Positions 46,534 to 56,520 are shown, numbered from the stretch's first letter. The stretch is 64,000 bases of DNA from Vibrio algarum (GCF_028204155.1 NZ_JAQLOI010000001.1:1612001-1676000); one strand, 5' to 3'. Numbers and translations are program-made. Notes: generated by a model from the sequence alone, not told the origin.

Positions 46534-47643
46534 TTAAATTCTTTCTTCAATGATACCGCCACCAAGGCAGACATCATTTTTATAAAATACCGCTGACTGC
46601 CCAGGTGTCACTGCAACTTGAGGATCGTCAAAAATCACTTTGATACTCTCGTCATCGATTGGGATTATTGTACATGGAATATCATGTTGACGATAACGAG
46701 TTTTTACAGTGCAACTTGTCGGTTCTGAAATTACACCTCTATCTACCCAGTGAAGTTGAGACGCTACCAAACCATTTGACTTCAGAAGAGGGTGGTCAGC
46801 ACCTTGCACAGCAATGAGTACGTTTCTTTTTAAGTCTTTCTCAGCAACATACCACGGTTCTTCATTACCGCCACCCCCTTTCTGGCCACCAATATGTAAC
46901 CCTTTGCGTTGACCAAGCGTATGGTACATTAGCCCTTGGTGTTCGCCGATAACGTTACCATCTGGTGTTTCTATTTTGCCAGGTTGTGCAGGTAAGTAGC
47001 GACCGAGAAAATCGGTAAATTTTCTTTCTCCGATAAAACAGATGCCAGTAGAGTCTTTTTTCTCTGCTGTGATGAGATTTTGTTCTTCAGCAATTCGACG
47101 TACTTCTGGTTTCTCTAATTCGCCAACAGGGAATAGACTGCGTTCTATCTGTTCGTGGCTTAATGTGTAGAGGAAGTAGCTTTGATCTTTATTGCCGTCA
47201 ATCCCTCTTAACATTTGAGGTTTTTCGCCATTTGTAGGGAATGTTCGACGGACATAGTGTCCCATCGCAATGTAATCCGCATCTAGCACTTCATCCGCAA
47301 ACTCTAGGAATGCTTTGAATTTAATTTCTTTATTGCAAAGAATATCGGGGTTAGGTGTACGTCCAGCTTTATATTCAGCTAAGAAATATTCAAATACATT
47401 GTCCCAATATTCAGCTGCAAAATTAATGGTATGAAGATAAATGCCTAACTTGTCACAAACCGCCTGAGCATCGGCTAAATCGATAGCCGCCGTACAGTAC
47501 TCTTCACCGTCATCTTCTTCCCAGTTCTTCATAAAAAGGCCCTCAACTTGGTAACCTTGTTGTTGGAGAAGATAGGCAGATACGGATGAATCAACACCGC
47601 CGGACATACCGACAATGACTTTCTTTTGGCTGTTATCAGACAT
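46534..47643 (-). CDS. mnmA: tRNA-specific 2-thiouridylase MnmA
   Basis: The 369-residue enzyme thiolates U34 of tRNAs for Lys, Glu and Gln using sulfur from the Tus relay. The PP-loop GMSGGVDSSVSA is at residues ~12-23, the first catalytic cysteine is in NPDILCNKEIKF (~103) and the second in STGICFIGERKF (~200). It heads the mnmA-hflD-purB operon and diverges from a small unknown gene. Confidence 0.97.
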   Translation of the reverse strand: MSDNSQKKVIVGMSGGVDSSVSAYLLQQQGYQVEGLFMKNWEEDDGEEYCTAAIDLADAQAVCDKLGIYLHTINFAAEYWDNVFEYFLAEYKAGRTPNPDILCNKEIKFKAFLEFADEVLDADYIAMGHYVRRTFPTNGEKPQMLRGIDGNKDQSYFLYTLSHEQIERSLFPVGELEKPEVRRIAEEQNLITAEKKDSTGICFIGERKFTDFLGRYLPAQPGKIETPDGNVIGEHQGLMYHTLGQRKGLHIGGQKGGGGNEEPWYVAEKDLKRNVLIAVQGADHPLLKSNGLVASQLHWVDRGVISEPTSCTVKTRYRQHDIPCTIIPIDDESIKVIFDDPQVAVTPGQSAVFYKNDVCLGGGIIEERI

Positions 47644-47832
47644 TGTTTTTTACCACTAAAATCATACGGGCGGTGATTCTACCAGAAAGAAATTAAAGGA
47701 TACAGTTTAGCGACACTGTTCACAGTTTTAGAATGAATAAAAACAGTGATAAACCGATAAATTTAGAAATTGATTTCGAACTTTAACGTTTATCTGTCAT
47801 AGTTCAGCCAGAATTTTTTATGAGATATTTAA

Positions 47833-48102
47833 ATGACAGATAAAAATGAATTTATGGATGAAGCTGATTTACTCGAAACGATCGAAAATCAGTTAGAAGA
47901 TGGTCAACCTATAAAGGTAAAAGAGACCCTAATGAGGTTGATGATGACTGGGACAACCAAAGAAGATGCTAAAGCGATGATGGCATGTGCATTAACCATT
48001 GAAGTATTTGATGTGATGAGAAATGCGGGTAAATTTAATGAAAAACGCTACGCTGAACACCTCGATATGCTACCTGATCTAGGTTTTATGGAAGGCGAGT
48101 AA
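47833..48102 (+). CDS. Small acidic protein of unknown function
   Basis: I do not recognise this gene. It encodes 89 residues, acidic at both ends, with predicted helices around 10-20, 28-40 and 45-62; no signal peptide, membrane segment or cysteine pair apart from one cysteine in KAMMACALTIEVFDVM. It is bounded by MnmA on the left (divergent) and RluE on the right (convergent). Position and base use look native, so it is probably a conserved small protein of the genus. Confidence 0.7.
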   Translation: MTDKNEFMDEADLLETIENQLEDGQPIKVKETLMRLMMTGTTKEDAKAMMACALTIEVFDVMRNAGKFNEKRYAEHLDMLPDLGFMEGE

Positions 48103-48114
48103 GATTAAGAAAAG

Positions 48115-48146
48115 GGAGTGTTTAAGGTAAATTTCCGAGACACTCC
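48115..48146. terminator. Hairpin between the small gene and rluE
   Basis: GGAGTGT (48115-48121) and ACACTCC (48140-48146) form a 7-bp stem between convergent genes; the T-tract is weak, so the terminator role is only probable. Confidence 0.45.
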
Positions 48147-48179
48147 GATATCTTATTAAATTGAGCTTTTGGCGTTAAT

Positions 48180-48857
48180 CTACATGTCGATAATTCGAAA
48201 TTCGCCTGGTTTTAGACCTTGTAAGGTTTGATCTGCCATTGAAGCACGTATAAGTCGTAAAGTTGGAAAGCCTATATTGGCGGTCATTCGACGAACCTGA
48301 CGGTTTTTCCCTTCAATGATGGTGATTGCCAACCACGCAGTCGGAATTGCCTCTCTGTAGCGAACCGGAGGGTTTCTCGCCCAGATGTGTGGTTCGTCAA
48401 TCAGCGTAACCTTAGCAGGAAGGGTTTTCCCATCTTTTAGTTCAACACCATTACGTAGTTTGTCTAAATCCGATTCTTCAGGTATACCTTCAACCTGCGC
48501 CCAATAAGTTTTTGGTGACTTTGAAGTGGGTTGGGTCAACTTAGCTTGTAATATACCGTCATTCGTGAGAATCATTAATCCTTCGCTATCTCTGTCGAGT
48601 CGACCCGCTGCGTAGACATCTTTCATTGAGATATAGTCAGCTAGGGTTTTTCTTCCATCTCCATCAGTAAATTGGCTTAATGTGTCGTAAGGTTTATTAA
48701 AAATTATGACCTTTCGTTCTTCTGCGGATATTGCGGGCTTAGAAATGCGGCTTTTAGTTCTGTTTTTGCTATTAGAAGCAGAACGTCCGTGTTTAAAATG
48801 CAAAGAATTAGACTTGTTGAGTTGTTTAGATTTAGTGCATTTTAACCGCAGTGACAT
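48180..48857 (-). CDS. rluE: 23S rRNA pseudouridine synthase RluE
   Basis: The 225-residue enzyme makes pseudouridine 2457 in 23S rRNA. After a basic ~45-residue tail (RLKCTKSKQLNK..., with RTKSRISKP), the RluE/RsuA catalytic domain begins at KVIIFNKPYDTLSQFTDGDG; the catalytic aspartate is in AAGRLDRDSEGLMILTNDG (D ~96). An S4 domain is absent, as in other RluE. Its neighbour across the gap is icd, as in E. coli. Confidence 0.93.
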   Translation of the reverse strand: MSLRLKCTKSKQLNKSNSLHFKHGRSASNSKNRTKSRISKPAISAEERKVIIFNKPYDTLSQFTDGDGRKTLADYISMKDVYAAGRLDRDSEGLMILTNDGILQAKLTQPTSKSPKTYWAQVEGIPEESDLDKLRNGVELKDGKTLPAKVTLIDEPHIWARNPPVRYREAIPTAWLAITIIEGKNRQVRRMTANIGFPTLRLIRASMADQTLQGLKPGEFRIIDM

Positions 48858-49154
48858 GTTAACTACCTTACATTTATGTAAACAAAGTGTTTGTAAAAGT
48901 TTGAATGTTAGAAAAATTACGCTATTATTTTCGCGCCGAAAATAGGGATTGTTCCGCGTTATGATAAACTAACTCACGTTAATTGTTTAATTATAACGAT
49001 GTAACTGCTTAAGGAACGGTCAAGTCAATGAATCTTGACTGATAAGAGCAAACAAGCACAGTGAGATCTTCAGGATGTTTTTATAGTTAACTGTGTTAAT
49101 TAAATTCAGGCTTACCTCTCATCCAATCTGCCTGCAAAATTATAGGGAAATTTC

Positions 49155-51383
49155 ATGCCTACAGAAAAACCGACCATCATTTATACCATTACAGATGAAG
49201 CTCCGGCTTTGGCAACGCACTCATTGCTGCCAATTATTCGAGCATTTACCGCATCTTCTGGTATTGACGTTGATACTCGTGATATTTCGCTTGCGGGACG
49301 TGTAATAGCGAACTTCCCGGAGTATTTACAAGAAGACCAACGCATCGGTGATGCGTTAGCTGAATTAGGTGATTTAGCGACAACCCCCGAAGCAAACATC
49401 ATCAAATTACCTAATATTTCAGCTTCAGTACCACAACTACAAGCGGTAGTTAAAGAGCTTCAGGCAAAAGGATATGCATTACCGAATTATCCGGAAGAAG
49501 CCAAGACAGACGAAGAAAAAGCAGTAAAGGCGATCTACGATAAAATCAAAGGCAGTGCCGTAAACCCAGTGTTGCGTGAAGGTAACTCGGACAGAAGGGC
49601 ACCAACCTCAGTCAAAAATTACGCAAAGAAAAACCCACACTCAATGGGTGCTTGGTCTGCTGATTCTAAATCACACGTTGCTAGCATGTCGGAAAGTGAT
49701 TTTTTTGGTAGCGAAACTTCAGTTACTGTTGATGCTGCAACTGACGTGAGTATCCAGCTTGTTAAGGTGAACGGAGATACCGTTGTACTGAAAGACAAGG
49801 TTGCGCTTAAAGAAAAAGAAATTATTGATGCTTCTGTCATGAACAAAAAAGCGCTTATTGCGTTTTTTGAAGCAGAAACAGCAAAAGCAAAAGAAGAAGA
49901 TGTTTTGCTATCGTTGCATATGAAAGCGACGATGATGAAAGTCTCTGACCCAGTTATTTTTGGTTATGCAGTTAAGGTTTATTATAAAGCTGTTTTTGAA
50001 AAATTCGGTCAATTGTTTGACGAGTTAGGTGTCGACGTCAACAACGGTATTGGTGATGTTTACGCCAAAATACAAGACTTGCCTAAAGACCAAAAAGAAG
50101 AAATCGAAGCAGCGCTACAAAGCGTTTACCAAACTCAACCAGCTTTAGCAATGGTAGATTCAGATCGCGGAATCACTAATTTACATGTACCAAGTGATGT
50201 AATTGTTGATGCTTCAATGCCTGCTATGATTCGTTCATCAGGTCAAATGTGGGGTCCAGATGGCAAGTTGAAAGATACCAAAGCCATGATTCCGGACCGC
50301 TGTTATGCAGGCGTTTATCAAACAGTAATCGACTTTTGTAAAGAAAATGGTGCTTTTGACCCAACCACGATGGGCAGTGTGCCGAATGTTGGCTTGATGG
50401 CGCAAAAGGCGGAAGAGTATGGTTCTCACGATAAGACATTCGTTATTCAAGAGGCTGGTACAGTAAATGTCGTTGATTCTGCTGGCGTTGTTTTAATGAC
50501 TCAAACGGTAGAAGAAGGCGATATCTTCCGTATGTGCCAAGTAAAAGATGCTCCTATCCAAGACTGGGTTAAGTTAGCCGTAACTCGTGCTCGCGCGACT
50601 GGTGTTCCCGCTGTGTTTTGGTTAGACGAAACTCGTGCTCACGATGCTCAGCTAATTAAGAAAGTGAACCAGTATCTGCCTGATTACGATACATCTGGCT
50701 TAGAGATTAAGATTTTATCACCAGTTGAAGCGACAGAATTCTCTTTGGTTCGTATCAAAGATGGGCTGGATACAATTTCGGTAACAGGTAATGTTCTTCG
50801 TGATTACCTAACCGACTTGTTCCCAATTTTAGAACTCGGTACTTCCGCGAAGATGCTCTCTATCGTTCCTTTAATGAATGGAGGTGGGTTATTCGAAACA
50901 GGTGCGGGTGGTTCTGCACCCAAGCATGTCCAACAAGTCGAAAAAGAAAATCATCTACGCTGGGACTCGTTAGGTGAGTTCTTAGCACTTGCTGCTTCAT
51001 TGGAACATTTGAGCGTAGTAACGGGTAATGCTAAAGCGAAAGTGTTAGCGGATACGTTAGATATTGCGACAGGTAAATTTTTAGATACGAACAAATCGCC
51101 TTCTCGCAAAGTCGGTGAGCTTGATAATAGAGGTAGTCATTACTATTTAGCAGCATATTGGGCAGAAGCCCTGACAACTCAATCTGGTGACGCAGAACTT
51201 GCAAAAGAGTTTGGTCCAGTTGCTGAGCAGTTGATATCTAATGAAGAGCTTATTGTCGACGAGTTAAATAAAGCTCAAGGTGTGAAGGGTGAACTAGGTG
51301 GTTATTATGCACCTGAAGAAACCTTAGCATCTGCGTTGATGCGCCCTAGTGCAACATTGAACCAAGTGATAGATAGTTTGTAA
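49155..51383 (+). CDS. icd: Monomeric NADP-dependent isocitrate dehydrogenase
   Basis: The 742-residue enzyme is the ~80-kDa monomeric class of IDH, unrelated in sequence to the 45-kDa dimer found in E. coli. It oxidises isocitrate to 2-oxoglutarate in the citric acid cycle. Family landmarks are EGNSDRRAP and KNYAKKNPHSMG (~135-165, isocitrate binding), CQVKDAPIQDWVKLAVTRAR, FWLDETRAHDAQLI (~495) and GSHYYLAAYWAEAL near the end. The gene starts after a 297-base interval that holds a GTCAAG/CTTGAC hairpin (49019-49039) and presumably the promoter. Confidence 0.97.
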   Translation: MPTEKPTIIYTITDEAPALATHSLLPIIRAFTASSGIDVDTRDISLAGRVIANFPEYLQEDQRIGDALAELGDLATTPEANIIKLPNISASVPQLQAVVKELQAKGYALPNYPEEAKTDEEKAVKAIYDKIKGSAVNPVLREGNSDRRAPTSVKNYAKKNPHSMGAWSADSKSHVASMSESDFFGSETSVTVDAATDVSIQLVKVNGDTVVLKDKVALKEKEIIDASVMNKKALIAFFEAETAKAKEEDVLLSLHMKATMMKVSDPVIFGYAVKVYYKAVFEKFGQLFDELGVDVNNGIGDVYAKIQDLPKDQKEEIEAALQSVYQTQPALAMVDSDRGITNLHVPSDVIVDASMPAMIRSSGQMWGPDGKLKDTKAMIPDRCYAGVYQTVIDFCKENGAFDPTTMGSVPNVGLMAQKAEEYGSHDKTFVIQEAGTVNVVDSAGVVLMTQTVEEGDIFRMCQVKDAPIQDWVKLAVTRARATGVPAVFWLDETRAHDAQLIKKVNQYLPDYDTSGLEIKILSPVEATEFSLVRIKDGLDTISVTGNVLRDYLTDLFPILELGTSAKMLSIVPLMNGGGLFETGAGGSAPKHVQQVEKENHLRWDSLGEFLALAASLEHLSVVTGNAKAKVLADTLDIATGKFLDTNKSPSRKVGELDNRGSHYYLAAYWAEALTTQSGDAELAKEFGPVAEQLISNEELIVDELNKAQGVKGELGGYYAPEETLASALMRPSATLNQVIDSL

Positions 51384-51394
51384 TAAAATCTCGA

Positions 51395-51430
51395 AAATAA
51401 AAAACCCGCTTACGCGGGTTTTTTTATTTT
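51395..51430. terminator. Bidirectional terminator between icd and cspD
   Basis: AACCCGC and GCGGGTT with a short TTAC loop, flanked by an A-run on the left and T7 on the right. Confidence 0.9.
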
Positions 51431-51457
51431 CTCTACTACATCTAAGGCAGCTTTTAA

Positions 51458-51679
51458 TTATTTTGCTTGTTGACCTTCAACGGGAACAACTGAACTAGCG
51501 TGGGAACCTTTAGGTCCGTCTTCAACTTCGTAAGATACCTGCTGTCCGGCTTTCAATGTACGATAGCCATCCATTTTAATTGTCGAATAATGCGCAAATA
51601 TGTCACCTTGCTCACCTTCTGGGCAGATAAATCCAAATCCTTTGGCGTTGTTGAACCACTTAACTGTACCTGTAGCCAT
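51458..51679 (-). CDS. cspD: Cold shock-like protein CspD
   Basis: The 73-residue product starts at the ATG at 51679 (MATGTVKWF), placed by GAGGGA eight bases upstream; another ATG three codons out would leave no spacing. It has the RNP1/RNP2 nucleic-acid motifs KGFGFI and DIFAHY and the CspD-specific GYRTLKAGQ and PKGSHASSVVPVE. CspD binds single-stranded DNA and slows replication in stationary phase. It diverges from clpS, the usual order. Confidence 0.95.
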   Translation of the reverse strand: MATGTVKWFNNAKGFGFICPEGEQGDIFAHYSTIKMDGYRTLKAGQQVSYEVEDGPKGSHASSVVPVEGQQAK

Positions 51680-52079
51680 GCTATACATCCCTCATGCATT
51701 TTGTAACTGAAGTTGTTTCATGTGAATTACGCACAGAATGCGTAAATTGCAGTGAGTAAAAATTACGACGCTGCCTAATTTATTATCACCACAGCACACA
51801 ATTTAGCCAATCATGGTTGACAGTCAATACTAAATCCCCACAAAAAACCAAAAAATCAGTAACAACTCAATTTTGAGATTAACAAAATTCTAACTTTGTG
51901 ATCTCTTGTGCAAACTTATACGTAGTTAACATAAAGACACTAAGTTGATTAGGTTTTGTTCGATCAGGCGTAGAAAGGTCAAAGATGATGAAGTTTTATT
52001 TGCAGGTACAACGATGGTGAATTAGTCTCTAAGTTAAAGAAAGGTTATTTTTTTCGCTTTTCAACAACTCGATGTAGAA
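51680..52079. other. Divergent promoter interval between cspD and clpS
   Basis: These 400 bases are AT-rich and have no gene I can support; only a 12-codon reading frame (from ~51984) appears before clpS. The two promoters for cspD and clpS must lie here. I see no convincing operator. Confidence 0.5.
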
Positions 52080-52400
52080 ATGAGCAAACAATACGAATGG
52101 ATTACTCCAGATTCAGACCTACTGGAGAAAGAAGAAACTAAGGTCAAGGCGCCATCGCTGTATCATGTCATTTTAAATAATGATGACTATACACCGATGG
52201 ATTTTGTTATAGAGATATTGTCGAAGTTCTTTTCCATGGATTTGGAGAAGGCAACTCAGATAATGTTGCAAGTGCATTACGAAGGTAAGGCTATTTGTGG
52301 CACCTATTCTGCTGAAATTGCCGAGACAAAAGTGGCTCAGGTCACTGTGTATTCTAGGGAAAACGAGCATCCGCTTTTATGTACGATGGAAAAAGCTTAG
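52080..52400 (+). CDS. clpS: ATP-dependent Clp protease adaptor ClpS
   Basis: The 106-residue adaptor binds N-terminal leucine, phenylalanine, tryptophan or tyrosine of N-degron substrates and hands them to ClpA. The binding pocket segment is ILNNDDYTPMDFV (~residues 32-44), with HYEGKAICGTYSAEIAE for the rear contacts. It is followed 47 bases later by clpA. Confidence 0.97.
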   Translation: MSKQYEWITPDSDLLEKEETKVKAPSLYHVILNNDDYTPMDFVIEILSKFFSMDLEKATQIMLQVHYEGKAICGTYSAEIAETKVAQVTVYSRENEHPLLCTMEKA

Positions 52401-52447
52401 TTTAATTGCTAACTATCTGACATTGGTTGCTCTTTGCGGAGGTACTT

Positions 52448-54718
52448 ATGCTTAACAAAGAATTAGAAACCAGTCTAAACGGCGCTTTTGCCCGTGCCAG
52501 AGATAAACGGCACGAGTTTATGACCGTTGAACACCTATTACTCGCTCTGCTAGATAATAACGCTGCGCGAGACACACTCAAAGCCTGTCAGGCTGACATT
52601 GACGTGTTAAAAAATGAGCTAGATACCTTCATCGATCAAACGACACCGCTTATCCCCGAAAACGATGAAAGCAGAGAAACGCAGCCTACGCTCAGTTTTC
52701 AACGTGTATTACAAAGGGCGGTCTTTCATGTTCAATCTTCCGGCCGTAATGAAGTATCCGGTGCTAATGTTCTTGTCGCTATATTTAGTGAACAAGAGTC
52801 TCATGCGGCGTACTTGTTAAAGAAACATGATGTTAGCCGATTAGACATTGTCAATTACATTTCTCATGGTATTACAAAGTCCTCTAGTCAAGATGATGAA
52901 GCTGGACCTGAGGTTTTCGGTAGTAGCCCGCAAGAAGAAGAGGTTCCTGCAGAAGAAAGGTTAGAAGCGTTTGCGACCAATCTAAATAATGTAGCGAAAC
53001 AGGGCAATATTGATCCGTTGATAGGCCGAGAAAAAGAATTAGAACGAACGGTTCAAGTATTGTGCCGTAGACGTAAAAATAACCCACTATTGGTTGGGGA
53101 AGCGGGTGTAGGTAAAACAGCGATCGCCGAAGGTCTTGCATGGCGTATCGTAGAAGGTCAAGTTCCGGATGTGATCAAAGACAGCATTATATATTCGCTT
53201 GATATCGGCTCATTATTAGCAGGTACAAAATACCGTGGTGATTTTGAGAAGCGATTTAAAGCGATTTTGAAGCAGTTAGAGAATGAAAAAGAAGCCATTC
53301 TCTTTATAGATGAGATACATACCATTATTGGTGCTGGTGCAGCATCTGGTGGTCAGGTTGATGCGGCAAATTTGATTAAACCGCTATTGAGTAGTGGCAA
53401 ATTACGCTGTATCGGGTCTACAACTTACCAAGAATACAGTAACATTTTCGAAAAAGAGCGTGCGCTTTCTAGACGTTTTCAAAAGATTGATGTGGTAGAA
53501 CCGTCATTAGACGATACCACTAAGATTCTAATTGGTTTAAAACCAAAATATGAAGCACACCACGAAGTACGATATACCAATAAAGCGCTCAGAGCTGCGG
53601 TTGAGTTGTCTGCGAAGTATATTAATGAACGTCATTTGCCAGATAAAGCCATTGATGTAATAGATGAAGCAGGCGCGCGTAGTAGACTTACTCCAGCAAG
53701 TCGACGCAAAAAGACGGTAAGTGTCGCAGATATTGAAGCGATGGTCGCAAAAATGGCTCGAATTCCTGAGAAATCTGTTTCATCTTCGGATAAAGATACT
53801 CTTCAGGAACTTGAGAAGCGAATGAAGATGCTGGTTTTTGGTCAAGATCCTGCAATTGGTGTACTTAGTGAAGCAATTAAGCTTACTCGTGCAGGTTTAG
53901 GCGCCGACAATAAACCGGTGGGGTCGTTCTTATTTGCCGGACCTACAGGCGTTGGTAAGACAGAAGTGACGCTGCAATTAGCGAAACTGCTTGGTATCGA
54001 GTTGCTTCGGTTTGATATGTCTGAATATGGTGAACGTCATTCGGTTAGTCGTTTGATTGGCGCACCTCCAGGATACGTTGGTTATGATCAAGGCGGCTTG
54101 CTAACAGATGCTGTTATTAAGCATCCCCACGCTGTAGTTTTACTTGATGAGATTGAAAAAGCGCACCCAGATATTTTCAATTTGCTGCTACAAGTTATGG
54201 ATAATGGCACATTGACGGATAATAATGGCCGTAAAGCTGATTTCCGAAATGTCATTTTAGTCATGACAACCAATGCAGGTGTTTCAGAAACTGAGAAAAA
54301 ATCGATTGGACTTATACAGCAAGATAACACCACCGACGCAATGGCTGAAATCAAGAAAGTCTTTACGCCTGAGTTTAGAAACCGTTTAGATAGTATCATC
54401 TGGTTTAACAGCTTAAGTGAAGATGTTATCCATCAAGTTGTAGATAAGTTCATCGTAGAACTACAGGCGCAACTGGATTCTCGAGGTGTCTCTTTAGAGG
54501 TATCTGAAGACGCTAGACATTGGTTAGCGAGTAAAGGTTACGACAAGACGATGGGAGCTCGTCCTATGGGACGTGTTATTCAGGACCAATTGAAGAAGCC
54601 ACTGGCTAATGAATTGCTGTTTGGATCATTAGTTAATGGCGGTACGGTCAAAGTTGAATTGGTCGAGGGAGAATTGAAATTCCATTATTTCAATGCTCAG
54701 GAAGAACCAGTCCATTAA
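52448..54718 (+). CDS. clpA: ATP-dependent Clp protease ATP-binding subunit ClpA
   Basis: The product is 756 residues from the ATG at 52448 (GGAGGT directly upstream); a longer frame to 52427 is unlikely. It unfolds substrates and feeds them to ClpP. Domains: N domain (~1-145), AAA-1 with Walker A GEAGVGKTAIAEGLAW (~215), AAA-2 with GPTGVGKTEVTLQLAK (~497), and the ClpP-docking IGLIQQD loop near ~620, between the AAA-2 sensors and the C-terminal lid. Confidence 0.97.
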   Translation: MLNKELETSLNGAFARARDKRHEFMTVEHLLLALLDNNAARDTLKACQADIDVLKNELDTFIDQTTPLIPENDESRETQPTLSFQRVLQRAVFHVQSSGRNEVSGANVLVAIFSEQESHAAYLLKKHDVSRLDIVNYISHGITKSSSQDDEAGPEVFGSSPQEEEVPAEERLEAFATNLNNVAKQGNIDPLIGREKELERTVQVLCRRRKNNPLLVGEAGVGKTAIAEGLAWRIVEGQVPDVIKDSIIYSLDIGSLLAGTKYRGDFEKRFKAILKQLENEKEAILFIDEIHTIIGAGAASGGQVDAANLIKPLLSSGKLRCIGSTTYQEYSNIFEKERALSRRFQKIDVVEPSLDDTTKILIGLKPKYEAHHEVRYTNKALRAAVELSAKYINERHLPDKAIDVIDEAGARSRLTPASRRKKTVSVADIEAMVAKMARIPEKSVSSSDKDTLQELEKRMKMLVFGQDPAIGVLSEAIKLTRAGLGADNKPVGSFLFAGPTGVGKTEVTLQLAKLLGIELLRFDMSEYGERHSVSRLIGAPPGYVGYDQGGLLTDAVIKHPHAVVLLDEIEKAHPDIFNLLLQVMDNGTLTDNNGRKADFRNVILVMTTNAGVSETEKKSIGLIQQDNTTDAMAEIKKVFTPEFRNRLDSIIWFNSLSEDVIHQVVDKFIVELQAQLDSRGVSLEVSEDARHWLASKGYDKTMGARPMGRVIQDQLKKPLANELLFGSLVNGGTVKVELVEGELKFHYFNAQEEPVH

Positions 54719-54732
54719 GCAACATTGAGATA

Positions 54733-54766
54733 ATAAAAAACGGAGCATTTAGCTCCGTTTTTTTAT
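54733..54766. terminator. Bidirectional terminator between clpA and infA
   Basis: ACGGAGC and GCTCCGT with an ATTTA loop, flanked by A6 on the left and T8 on the right, serving the convergent genes. Confidence 0.9.
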
Positions 54767-54787
54767 AGGTACGTAATCGTTTAGTGA

Positions 54788-55006
54788 TTAACGAGCACGG
54801 AAAACAATACGTCCCTTTGAAAGGTCGTATGGAGTCATCTCTACAGTTACTTTATCACCCGTAAGAATGCGGATGTAGTTTTTACGCATTTTACCAGAGA
54901 TATGAGCTGTCACAACGTGACCGTTTTCAAGCTCCACACGGAACATGGTGTTAGGCAGAGTATCAAGAACAGTGCCTTGCATTTCAATTACGTCTTCTTT
55001 AGCCAT
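54788..55006 (-). CDS. infA: Translation initiation factor IF-1
   Basis: The 72-residue S1/OB-fold protein occupies the ribosomal A site in initiation. The sequence AKEDVIEMQGTVLDTLPNTMF and ISGKMRKNYIRILTGDKV is almost invariant in Gammaproteobacteria. Last gene after aat-bpt on the minus strand. Confidence 0.98.
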   Translation of the reverse strand: MAKEDVIEMQGTVLDTLPNTMFRVELENGHVVTAHISGKMRKNYIRILTGDKVTVEMTPYDLSKGRIVFRAR

Positions 55007-55084
55007 TTAATCCTCTTTAGAAATCAGGCGATTATTAACGACACTAGGGTCATTAATTGGATATATATAAAGTTGGGCGGTATT

Positions 55085-55783
55085 CTACCCTTGCCATCGT
55101 TGATTTACTAGCTTTTGATGGCGATGAAATCGTACTTTATAGTTCATCGCTGGGCATTCGTCTATCTGATAACCTAAATATAGCCACTGTTTATTGGTTT
55201 GCATGCAATGTTCTATTTGCATGAGTACGCCAACAGTACCAAGGGATAAGGGGTAATCAGGGTCAAAAAAAGTATAGAACGCACTTGAACTATGATGCAT
55301 ATCATCTGTAACTGCGATAGCGATAAGATTCTTATCATCATATATGTGCAGATACTGTGTATTTAGCCAATCACATTGAGCAAACTGGGCAAAAGTGTCT
55401 TTTTTAGGTGGGTACATACTCCCATTGATGTGCCGCTTTGCGATATATCGGCTGTAAATTTCAAACCAATTGTCGTCCATTTCAGATTTCATACACCAAG
55501 TCAGTGTCCTAGCTTTGTTTTTCAGTCTCTTTTGACTTTTGGTTAGGATAACATCAGGAATGGAAATTCTTATCGCCTGACAGGCATTACAGCTCTCACA
55601 ATAGGGGGTGTAAATAGTATTGCCACTGCGTCTAAAGCCATTGGCTAACAGCATTTCATAATCGGTTTCAGTGTGAAGGTCTTCTTCTAATGCAACGGCA
55701 ACGCGTTCCATTCTATCTTCCAAGTAGCTACAATGATTTTGACCAGAAAGGCCAATTTTTATCTGACGCGCATTAGCAGACAT
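55085..55783 (-). CDS. bpt: Aspartate/glutamate leucyltransferase Bpt
   Basis: The 232-residue enzyme adds leucine to proteins with N-terminal Asp or Glu, making them ClpS substrates. Family features are the cysteine cluster YCESCNACQAIRI (~residues 62-74), which includes conserved cysteines of the ATE fold, and DPDYPLSLGTVGVLMQIE. It starts 14 bases after aat and precedes infA. Confidence 0.95.
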   Translation of the reverse strand: MSANARQIKIGLSGQNHCSYLEDRMERVAVALEEDLHTETDYEMLLANGFRRSGNTIYTPYCESCNACQAIRISIPDVILTKSQKRLKNKARTLTWCMKSEMDDNWFEIYSRYIAKRHINGSMYPPKKDTFAQFAQCDWLNTQYLHIYDDKNLIAIAVTDDMHHSSSAFYTFFDPDYPLSLGTVGVLMQIEHCMQTNKQWLYLGYQIDECPAMNYKVRFHRHQKLVNQRWQG

Positions 55784-55797
55784 CGCTTCATCTCCAT

Positions 55798-56520
55798 TTA
55801 CAACTTATTCGAAGGTGGAATGTTAAGCCACTGCGGTTGATAGCAACTACTGTCGAGTTCTGCCACTTTTAAAGATTCAAGTCGGTTTAGAAAGTCAGTT
55901 CTGGTAATTTCAATTGCACCCAACGAGCGTGTATGGGGGTTAAGGACTTGGCAGTCAATTAATTCACCACCATATAAATGAAAATGCTCGCAAAAGGCCC
56001 ATAATGCAATTTTAGATGCGTTGGACTTAACACTAAACATGGATTCACCGCAAAATAACTTACCAACTTGAATGCCATATAGTCCGCCTATCAGCTCTCG
56101 ATCTTGCCATACTTCGACTGAGTGACAGTGCCCTGCAGAGGCGAGTTTAGAATAAGCGAATTGCATTTCAGGGTTTAACCACATCTCGTCTTCGCTTCTA
56201 GAAGAACCGCATAGTTCAATCACTTTCTTGGTGTTAACGTTAATGCTGATAGTATAGTTAGATTGACGATAAAACTTTTTCAAGCTTCGGGAAGGTGTAA
56301 AATCACCAGGGACAATAACGGCTCTCGTTGCCGGACTCCACCAAAGAATCGGTTCATCAGGACCATACCAAGGAAAGATCCCATGGTTATAGGCTTCAAC
56401 TAATCGTTTGACGGTTAAATCTCCACCTAAAGCAAGCAATCCGTCGGGCTCTTGTCGTGCTTCCTCCGGTGAAGGAAATGAGAGCAAGTCTGAGTCTAAT
56501 TCTGGCAAATAAATGGTCAT
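55798..56520 (-). CDS. aat: Leucyl/phenylalanyl-tRNA--protein transferase Aat
   Basis: The 240-residue enzyme adds leucine or phenylalanine to N-terminal Arg or Lys. Typical segments: DGLLALGGDLTVKRLVEAYN, GIFPWYGPDEPILWWSPATR, and the catalytic area LIGGLYGIQVGKLFCGESMF followed by EIDCQ-type LIDCQVLNPHTRSLGA. Together with Bpt, ClpS and ClpA, all within 5 kb, it forms a complete bacterial N-degron module. Confidence 0.96.
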   Translation of the reverse strand: MTIYLPELDSDLLSFPSPEEARQEPDGLLALGGDLTVKRLVEAYNHGIFPWYGPDEPILWWSPATRAVIVPGDFTPSRSLKKFYRQSNYTISINVNTKKVIELCGSSRSEDEMWLNPEMQFAYSKLASAGHCHSVEVWQDRELIGGLYGIQVGKLFCGESMFSVKSNASKIALWAFCEHFHLYGGELIDCQVLNPHTRSLGAIEITRTDFLNRLESLKVAELDSSCYQPQWLNIPPSNKL

